Shown piece after piece: positions 5,608 through 10,226 of a DNA stretch of 10,226 nt. The stretch spans positions 1-10,226 of the forward strand of contig CACZRJ010000006.1 of the NCBI GenBank assembly GCA_902783535.1, given 5' to 3'. The DNA comes from an uncultured Ruminococcus sp. Lineage in GTDB: Bacteria > Bacillota > Clostridia > Oscillospirales > CAG-382. The notes beneath the pieces were generated by a model. The model did no database searches. It was not told the DNA's origin and worked only from the letters and a program-made list of their open reading frames with translations. The position numbers and the translations under genes are program-made. Numbering within the stretch: the first letter of the stretch is position 1; each line of letters begins with the position of its first letter.

Positions 5608-6317
5608 GCGGCTTCGTCCTGAACCGGATCCTGACGGGAGTCGTCGCCTGCGTTTCCGGCTGCGTCGCTGGGATCGCTTTCCTCCGGACGGAAAAGAAAA
5701 GAGCAGCCGCGCTCTGCCCCGCGGACGCGGCGCCGGCCGCGGGAACGGAAAAAAGAAAGACCGGCCGGAAGGACGTCACCGCTCTCCTCGTCCTGCTCCT
5801 GTCGGAAGCCGTTTCCGCGGCGGGCGCCGTCCTGACGGCGGGAGAAACCTTTTTCCCGGAAAGCGTCCTGTCCGCCTGCCTCTTTTCGGCGTGCATGTTC
5901 GGCGCGTCGGTCTCCGACCGCGTCGACAGAACTGTGAAGAATACGTACGCCTGCGCGGCCGCCCTCTGCGGTCTGTCGGCCGGAGGGCTGTCCGGACTGC
6001 CTGTATGGGTCCGGGCGGGGTCCGCCGCGGCGGTCTTCCTGTTCTTCCTCGTTTTTAACCTGATCTCCCGGAAAAAGCCTGTAGGCGGTGCGGACGTCAA
6101 GCTCTGCGTTTCCATGGCATTCTTTTCCGGGCACAGGATCTTCCTGCCGGCACTCGCGTCCGGACTGCTGCTCGCCGCGGTCTGTGAAAGCGTGAAAAGG
6201 GTTTCCCGGAAGCGAAAGAAGACAGACGTCTCCGGACCGTTCCCGCTGGTCCCGTATCTTTACGCGGGCTGGCTGACCGCATTCGCTTTGAACGCGGTCC
6301 TCGCGGTCATGCAATAG
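5604..6317 (+). CDS. A24-family prepilin peptidase (TadV/CpaA-like)
   Basis: A 237-residue membrane protein with about six hydrophobic segments. It carries the two aspartates of the aspartic prepilin peptidases: D105 in SVSDRVDRTVKN, matching the 'D-x-R-x3-IPN' motif, and D164 in GGADVKL, matching the GxGDxK motif, 59 residues apart. Near the end GPFPLVPYLYAGW matches the family's conserved 'PFGPFL' segment. The enzyme would cut the leader of the DUF6133 pilin at the inner face of the membrane. The usual Ile-Pro of the first motif is replaced by Val-Lys, and no N-terminal methylase domain with Cys pairs is present, as in other TadV/CpaA-type short forms; instead residues 1-80 contain two helices and a basic loop. 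The start overlaps the lipoprotein stop by 4 bases. Confidence 0.85.
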   Translation: MSGFVLNRILTGVVACVSGCVAGIAFLRTEKKRAAALCPADAAPAAGTEKRKTGRKDVTALLVLLLSEAVSAAGAVLTAGETFFPESVLSACLFSACMFGASVSDRVDRTVKNTYACAAALCGLSAGGLSGLPVWVRAGSAAAVFLFFLVFNLISRKKPVGGADVKLCVSMAFFSGHRIFLPALASGLLLAAVCESVKRVSRKRKKTDVSGPFPLVPYLYAGWLTAFALNAVLAVMQ

Positions 6318-6338
6318 AAAAAGCCCGGGAACCCGGGC
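6318..6338 (-). terminator. Intrinsic terminator of the minus-strand gene
   Basis: Read on the minus strand, GCCCGGG and CCCGGGC (6338-6332 and 6329-6323) form a GC stem with a very short loop, followed at once by five T (6322-6318). It lies 19 bases after the stop of the minus-strand gene and ends exactly at the stop codon of the prepilin peptidase gene. On the plus strand no T-run follows, so the pilus transcript need not stop here. Confidence 0.8.
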
Positions 6339-6357
6339 GGAAAGACTTTGAAAAAGA

Positions 6358-6642
6358 TCATTTCATGCGGACTGTTTTGACGACGTCGACGATCAGGCAG
6401 ATGAGGAAATACGCGGCGGAAACGGCGATCAGGACGATGCCGGCGGTCCGCGTCTTTTCGGAGTCGACCGCGAGAACGATGCCCGTGACCAGCAAAGCGA
6501 GCATGACGAAAGCAACGACCGCGAACACCCAACGGAGAACTTTCCTCTTCTTTTCCGGCAGACCGGAGGGAACGAGGGACGCGCAGAAATCGATCAGCTT
6601 TCCCGCGCCGGCTTCCAATAGTTCCAAAACAATGTCGATCAT
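6358..6642 (-). CDS. Small two-helix membrane protein on the opposite strand
   Basis: A 94-residue protein, the only minus-strand gene. I chose the ATG at 6642 because GGAG (6654-6651) lies 8 bases before it; the ATG at 6660 has no such site and would add only MTGENH. Residues 1-36 are an amphipathic, then basic region (LELLEAGAGKLIDFC, then EKKRKVLR); two membrane helices follow at about 38-59 and 67-86, joined by a short charged loop (DSEKTRTA), with a basic end KTVRMK, so both ends are probably inside. I recognise no family. It has its own promoter and terminator and interrupts the Tad locus between peptidase and cpaB. Possible roles: membrane regulator, inhibitor or immunity-type protein, or an inserted stranger; none is shown by the sequence. 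Confidence 0.8.
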   Translation of the reverse strand: MIDIVLELLEAGAGKLIDFCASLVPSGLPEKKRKVLRWVFAVVAFVMLALLVTGIVLAVDSEKTRTAGIVLIAVSAAYFLICLIVDVVKTVRMK

Positions 6643-6683
6643 ATGATTTTCTCCGGTCATGCGAACGTCTTATCCGGAAAGAA

Positions 6684-6712
6684 ATGATACCACATTCCGC
6701 GCGGAAAAGCAA
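6684..6712 (-). promoter_or_regulatory. Sigma-A type promoter of the minus-strand gene with operator-like palindrome
   Basis: On the minus strand TTGCTT (6712-6707), a 17-base spacer and TATCAT (6689-6684) form a near-consensus promoter; the -10 box is preceded by TGG, an extended -10. The start of transcription would fall near 6677, leaving about 35 bases of leader before ATG 6642. The spacer holds the perfect 12-bp palindrome TTCCGCGCGGAA (6695-6706), a classic place for a repressor or for an MerR-type activator, although the 17-base spacer argues against the latter. Confidence 0.7.
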
Positions 6713-6759
6713 TTCTCAAAAAAAGAAAAAAACAAACGAACTAAGGAAAGGAAACAACC

Positions 6760-7545
6760 ATGAAAAACAGAACGGTACTCGGCGTCGTCTGCATCGCACT
6801 CGCCCTGCTCGCCGTCTTCGTCCTGGCCCCCTGGCTGACGAAAATGCAGGACGGACGGAAGACGATCGTGCGGATGATCCGCAGCGTGGAAAAGGGACAC
6901 CTGATCACGGCGTCCGATTTCGAACTCGCGGAGGTCGGCGGATACAACCTTCCGGACAAGGTCCTGACGAAAGCAGCTTCGGTCGAGGGGAAATACGCGT
7001 CCGTCGACCTGCGCCCGGGCGACTGGCTGACGAACGGGAAACTGACGGACACGCCGGACAGCGCGTCCGACGTCTTCCGCATGCTGAACGGGGACAAACG
7101 CGCGATCTCCGTGACCGTCTCCAACTTCGCTTCCGGGCTGTCCGGAAAGCTGGAGAACGGGGACATCGTTTCCGTCTGCGTGACCAGGGACGGGCAGACG
7201 TTCATCCCGCCCGAACTCACTTACGTGAAGGTCATCACGTCGACGACGCAGAAGGGGATCGACAAGGACGCGCAGGAGACGAAGGAGGACGGCAGCGTGG
7301 ACGCGCCGGTCACGGTGACGCTGCTCGTGAACGAAAAACAGGAACTTCTGCTCGCGGAATACGAGCAGAAGGCGAAAATGCATTTCACGCTGGTTTTCCG
7401 CGGAGAATCGAACGCGGCGAACGCGTTTCTGCAGTCCCAGGAAAGATATTTTTCTCCTGCCGGACAGGAAGACGTGTCCGATGACGGCGCCGGGCCAGGA
7501 TCCGGAGACGAATCGGAAGACGGCAGCGGAAAGGAGAGATCGTAA
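6760..7545 (+). CDS. cpaB: CpaB/RcpC-like SAF-domain pilus assembly protein
   Basis: A 261-residue protein with one N-terminal membrane helix (about 6-24, VLGVVCIALALLAVFVLAPW) as in CpaB/RcpC. A SAF domain follows (about 36-95): IVRMIRSVEKGHLITASDFE, LPDKVLTKAASVEGKYASVD and LRPGDWLTNGKL are the usual strands and the 'GxxI' and 'PGD' turns. Residues 114-215 match the RcpC part: RAISVTVSNFASGLSGKLENGDIVSV, then VTVTLLVNEKQELLLAEYEQ. The last 30 residues are Asp/Ser/Gly-rich. In Tad systems CpaB acts outside the inner membrane and helps assemble or steady the channel; in a single-membrane cell its partner is less clear. AAAGGA lies 7 bases before the start. It begins a second tight gene run, with only 0-22 bases between genes. 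Confidence 0.85.
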   Translation: MKNRTVLGVVCIALALLAVFVLAPWLTKMQDGRKTIVRMIRSVEKGHLITASDFELAEVGGYNLPDKVLTKAASVEGKYASVDLRPGDWLTNGKLTDTPDSASDVFRMLNGDKRAISVTVSNFASGLSGKLENGDIVSVCVTRDGQTFIPPELTYVKVITSTTQKGIDKDAQETKEDGSVDAPVTVTLLVNEKQELLLAEYEQKAKMHFTLVFRGESNAANAFLQSQERYFSPAGQEDVSDDGAGPGSGDESEDGSGKERS

Positions 7546-8373
7546 ATGCGCGGGAAAATGAAAGCGGAAAACCGGACGGCGTATGCGCCGAACGCGCGGA
7601 CGTACGCCGTATGGGGCGCGCCGAAGAGCGGCAAGACGACCTTCGCCTGCCGGCTGGCGAACGCCTTCTCCTGCACGCCGGACCCGGCGACGGGGGAAAC
7701 GATGTCCGCCGTCGTCGTCTGCGCGGACAACGACACGCCGGTCCTGCCGACGCTCTTCCCGCACCGGATGAAGGGCGAGGGGAAAGAAGGAGAACAATTG
7801 CCTTCCCTGGGCGAACTGCTGTCCATGCCGGACATGACGGAGGAGGACCTGCTGGAGCATCTGGTCACGGGGAAGGAGAACGACCGGCTGGGATATCTCG
7901 GATACGCGCAGTACGAGCATCCGCTCAGTTATCCGTCGCCGTCCTTCCGGACGCTGTCGAGGTTCTCCGACCTGCTGCTGTCGGTCGCGGACGTCATCGT
8001 ATACGACCTGCCGTCGTCCCTTTCCGACCCGCTGTCGCAGTACGCGGTCAGGCACTGCGACAAGGTCTTCCGTCTGCTTGCCCCGGACATCCCGTCCGCG
8101 GTCTGGGAGACGTCGAAAAAGGAAATGTACGCGCACGAGCCGGACGACGGAAACGCTCTGCGCATGGAGGACCAGATCCCGTGTGCGGGATCCCCGGACA
8201 GGAATTCGGACAGGCTGCTGTCGGACTTCCGGCAGTCGGTGACGAGTTTGAAGTTCGCGCTCCCGTACCGGCCGGAATGGAAAGCCGCGTTCGAGGAAGG
8301 ATCTCTCGCCTTCCTGAAGCCGGGAAAGAAGGAGATCGACTACCTGCTGAAGGCGGCGGGAACGAAGATCTGA
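7546..8373 (+). CDS. CpaE/TadZ-like P-loop NTPase
   Basis: A 275-residue protein whose ATG directly follows the TAA of cpaB; GGAG at 7533-7536 is inside cpaB. A canonical Walker A, GAPKSGKTT (24-32), is followed by a strand VVVCADNDTPVLPTL (56-70) and a second strand with Asp, ADVIVYDLPSSLSDPLSQYA (148-167), the layout of the ParA/MinD-like ATPase fold of CpaE and TadZ, which place the Tad machine at a cell site. The signature lysine of the deviant MinD-type Walker A is absent (Ala25 stands there), and no N-terminal receiver-like domain is present, so it is a short form. Conserved order cpaB-cpaE-cpaF supports the role. The C-terminal 70 residues are unlike anything I recognise. ATP-driven placement is inference. 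Confidence 0.75.
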   Translation: MRGKMKAENRTAYAPNARTYAVWGAPKSGKTTFACRLANAFSCTPDPATGETMSAVVVCADNDTPVLPTLFPHRMKGEGKEGEQLPSLGELLSMPDMTEEDLLEHLVTGKENDRLGYLGYAQYEHPLSYPSPSFRTLSRFSDLLLSVADVIVYDLPSSLSDPLSQYAVRHCDKVFRLLAPDIPSAVWETSKKEMYAHEPDDGNALRMEDQIPCAGSPDRNSDRLLSDFRQSVTSLKFALPYRPEWKAAFEEGSLAFLKPGKKEIDYLLKAAGTKI

Positions 8374-8384
8374 AAGAATTTGCC

Positions 8385-8390
8385 GAGGTG
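8385..8390 (+). promoter_or_regulatory. Ribosome binding site that fixes a GTG start for cpaF
   Basis: GAGGTG lies 5 bases before GTG 8396. The first internal ATG of this frame is at residue 64, past conserved sequence, so the GTG start is preferred. Confidence 0.65.
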
Positions 8391-8395
8391 AAAAA

Positions 8396-9760
8396 GTGGA
8401 AACCATCCTGACCGGACGCAAAAACGCGTCCGGACTGTTCCGCGAGATTTTAGAGGACGCGCGGAACGTCCTGTCCGCCAGGTACGCGTCCGCCGTCGAC
8501 GCGAACGACCGGGCCGAGCTGGAGCAGACGCTGAAGCCGGCGATCAGACAGTTTCTGACGGCCGGCCGGCGGTCGGTCGCAGGCATGACGACGGAGGAAC
8601 TGGCCGACCGGATCTATACCGAAATGGCGGAATACTCGATCCTGACGAAATATCTGGAGAGAGACGACGTCGAGGAGATCAACGTCAACGCGTGGAACGA
8701 CATCGCCGTGACCTACGACGACGGCGAGATCCGGAAAACGGAAGAGACCTTCTTTTCGCCCTCCCACGCGGAGGACATCCTGAAGCGGCTGCTCCGGCAT
8801 TCCGGGGCGGTGCTGGACAACTCGACGCCCATGGCGCAGGGACACCTGCCCGGAAACAAGCGCGTGACCGCCCTGAAGACGCCGCTCGTCGACGAAAACG
8901 TCGGCGTTTCCGCCTCCATCCGTATGCTGAAGCCGAGGAGGATCACGCCGGAAACGCTGGAAAAGAACGGATTCGCGACGGGGGAGATGCTGGATTTCCT
9001 GACCGACTGCGCCCGCTACGGCGTGCCTTTCGTGATCGCCGGCGCGACCTCCTCCGGAAAAACGACGCTGCTGAACGCCCTGCTCGGGAGAATGCCCGAA
9101 CGGATGCGCATCTTCACGATCGAGTCCGGCGCGCGGGAGCTGTCGCTCGTGCGGGAGGACGAAAACGGGCATGTGCGGACGAACGTCGTGCACACCCTCT
9201 CCCGGCCGTCCGACCGGAAGGAGAACGACATTTCCCAGGAGGACCTCGTCGTCGCGTCGCTCCGGTTCAATCCGGACCTGATCGTCGTCGGGGAGATGCG
9301 CGACGAGGAATGCTACGCCGCGGTGGAGTCCGGGCTGACCGGGCACACGGTCGTGTCGACCGTCCACGCCGCGTCCGGCCCGTCGGCGCACACCCGCATC
9401 GCTTTGCTCTGTCAGAAGCGCTTTCCCATCCCGTTCCGGTCGTCTCTGGACCAGGCGGCGGAAGCGTTTCCCGTCGTCGCGTTCGCGCGGCAGTCGGACG
9501 ACGGCGTCCGCAGGCTGACCGACCTGACCGAATGCGTCCGGACCGGGCAGATGCGCGGGGAGGCGGAGCGGGAATACCGCTGTCTGTATTCCTACGGGAA
9601 GGACGGCAAAAGCAATGGAAACGGATTCGTCAAGCGGAACCCGCCGTCGAAGGAACTGCTCGACCGGCTGACCCGTGGCGGGCTGCCGGACGAACGCAGA
9701 GCCGTCTACGAAAAACATGAAAAACGGAAAACGAACGCAAAAGGAGGCGAGGAAAATTGA
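8396..9760 (+). CDS. cpaF: CpaF/TadA-family secretion ATPase
   Basis: A 454-residue hexameric-type secretion ATPase (VirB11/GspE superfamily), the motor for pilus assembly or transfer at the cytoplasmic face. The N-terminal domain (about 65-180) has the CpaF segment LERDDVEEINVNAWNDIAV. The catalytic part shows Walker A GATSSGKTT (216-224), the Asp-box region FTIESGARELSLVRED (240-255), Walker B DLIVVGEMRDEE (294-305) and the His box GLTGHTVVSTVHA (313-325). The Asp-box reads TIESGAREL instead of the 'TIEDTAEL' of free-standing CpaF; I associate the TIE-x-G-x-REL-x-LVRE pattern with CpaF copies on clostridial conjugative elements, which supports mobility. The C-terminal 70 residues (EYRCLYSYGKDGK onward) form the element-type tail and end in a Lys/Glu-rich segment that encodes the next ribosome binding site. 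Confidence 0.95.
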   Translation: METILTGRKNASGLFREILEDARNVLSARYASAVDANDRAELEQTLKPAIRQFLTAGRRSVAGMTTEELADRIYTEMAEYSILTKYLERDDVEEINVNAWNDIAVTYDDGEIRKTEETFFSPSHAEDILKRLLRHSGAVLDNSTPMAQGHLPGNKRVTALKTPLVDENVGVSASIRMLKPRRITPETLEKNGFATGEMLDFLTDCARYGVPFVIAGATSSGKTTLLNALLGRMPERMRIFTIESGARELSLVREDENGHVRTNVVHTLSRPSDRKENDISQEDLVVASLRFNPDLIVVGEMRDEECYAAVESGLTGHTVVSTVHAASGPSAHTRIALLCQKRFPIPFRSSLDQAAEAFPVVAFARQSDDGVRRLTDLTECVRTGQMRGEAEREYRCLYSYGKDGKSNGNGFVKRNPPSKELLDRLTRGGLPDERRAVYEKHEKRKTNAKGGEEN

Positions 9761-10226
9761 ATACCGTCATTGAGCGGACAGCTGCATTTCTGCTCCCGCT
9801 CGTCTATCCCGCGGGGTTCTTCCTGCTCGCGGCGGGCATTCTCTTCCTGCTGAAGCTGGACCCGTCGTCCGTGTCGGAGGATCTGATGTCCTGGACGGCG
9901 CCGGACGGAAGTCTGCGCGGAAAAGTATTGCGCGCCCGGGCGGAGAGCGGACGGAAAACGGGAAAAGGAAGAACGGGCGCCGGAGAGAAATTCCACGCCT
10001 TCCTGTTGAAGGCGCAGACGGCGCTCTCGTCCGGACGGAGGAACGGAAGCCAGGTGTTCGCACGGGTCTGCTTCTGCGCCGTCGCGGCCGCGGTGATCTG
10101 CGCGTTCCTGGCGGTCCGGATCGGAAACGTCTTTTTAGCGTTCCCGCTCGCGGCGTTCGGGTTCGCGCTGCCCTTCCTGTGGGTGCGTTCTTCCATGAAC
10201 GCCTACCGCGACCGAGAGAACGCGGA
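9757..10226 (+). CDS. TadB-like type II secretion F-domain protein, N-terminal part (3' end outside window)
   Basis: Starts at TTG 9757, which overlaps the cpaF stop by 4 bases (TTGA), with AAAAGGAGG at 9739-9747, 9 bases upstream; no ATG occurs for the first 43 codons, so the TTG start is needed. At least 156 residues are visible and the frame stays open to the edge. A first membrane helix covers about residues 9-29 (AFLLPLVYPAGFFLLAAGIL), a basic cytoplasmic stretch follows (about 55-90), and two more helices lie at about 105-143 (VCFCAVAAAVICAFLAV and VFLAFPLAAFGFALPFLWV). The last residues, MNAYRDRENA, lead into where the T2SF domain ('QLPDAL' region) would begin. TadB with TadC forms the inner-membrane platform driven by CpaF. 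Position after cpaF is the standard order. Confidence 0.75.
   Translation, partial: MNTVIERTAAFLLPLVYPAGFFLLAAGILFLLKLDPSSVSEDLMSWTAPDGSLRGKVLRARAESGRKTGKGRTGAGEKFHAFLLKAQTALSSGRRNGSQVFARVCFCAVAAAVICAFLAVRIGNVFLAFPLAAFGFALPFLWVRSSMNAYRDRENA

Noticed and set aside
6365..6646. Plus-strand frame opposite the small membrane protein gene
   Set aside because: Ser/Thr/Arg-rich with no fold and no ribosome binding site; the minus strand has site, promoter, terminator and two membrane helices.
6670..8586. Long minus-strand frame opposite cpaB and cpaE-like genes
   Set aside because: Product is Arg/Val-rich without domains, and the opposite strand has two genes with recognisable domains and proper starts.
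8450..9718. Long minus-strand open frame opposite cpaF
   Set aside because: Caused by the GC-rich codon use of cpaF; low-complexity His/Arg/Val-rich product, no ribosome binding site, and cpaF motifs are beyond doubt.
1..10226. CRISPR arrays, tRNA or rRNA genes, insertion sequences
   Set aside because: No regularly spaced repeats, no cloverleaf-like tRNA arms, no rRNA sequence and no transposase motifs were seen.

Overview
The window looks like part of a GC-rich, low-GC-Gram-positive-type (Bacillota, probably Clostridia) accessory region, most likely an integrative conjugative element. Evidence: strong AGGAGG-type ribosome binding sites before almost every gene, short A-rich gaps, and a run of families that I know mainly from clostridial conjugative elements (YubB/DUF1281-like, DUF3849-like, YodL plus DUF3846, SpoVG-like, DUF6133, and a CpaF ATPase of the element-associated type). 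No integrase, relaxase or attachment site lies inside the window, so the element assignment rests on gene content only.

Layout: 2-229 is the 3' end of a sigma-70 region 4-like gene. An AT-rich gap with an 11-bp inverted repeat follows (230-406). From 407 to 4638 six same-strand genes encode soluble, acidic accessory proteins: YubB-like, a Cys-rich protein, an unknown protein with an internal translation start, a DUF3849-like protein, YodL-DUF3846 and SpoVG-like. From 4701 to the right edge lies a Tad (Flp) type pilus/secretion locus: small pilin-like DUF6133 protein, a lipoprotein with a C-terminal membrane helix, an A24 prepilin peptidase (TadV/CpaA), a SAF-domain CpaB/RcpC, a CpaE/TadZ-like P-loop protein, the CpaF/TadA ATPase and the N-terminal half of a TadB-like inner-membrane platform protein cut by the window end.

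The one gene on the minus strand (6358-6642) encodes a two-helix membrane protein. It sits inside the Tad locus, between the peptidase and cpaB, with its own sigma-A-type promoter, a 12-bp palindrome in the promoter spacer, a ribosome binding site and an intrinsic terminator.

Working model (inference): the peptidase matures the DUF6133 pilin; CpaF, placed by the CpaE-like protein, drives assembly through TadB/TadC in the single membrane; CpaB and the lipoprotein act on the outer face of the membrane. A surface fibre or transfer apparatus carried by a mobile element is the most interesting reading of the window.
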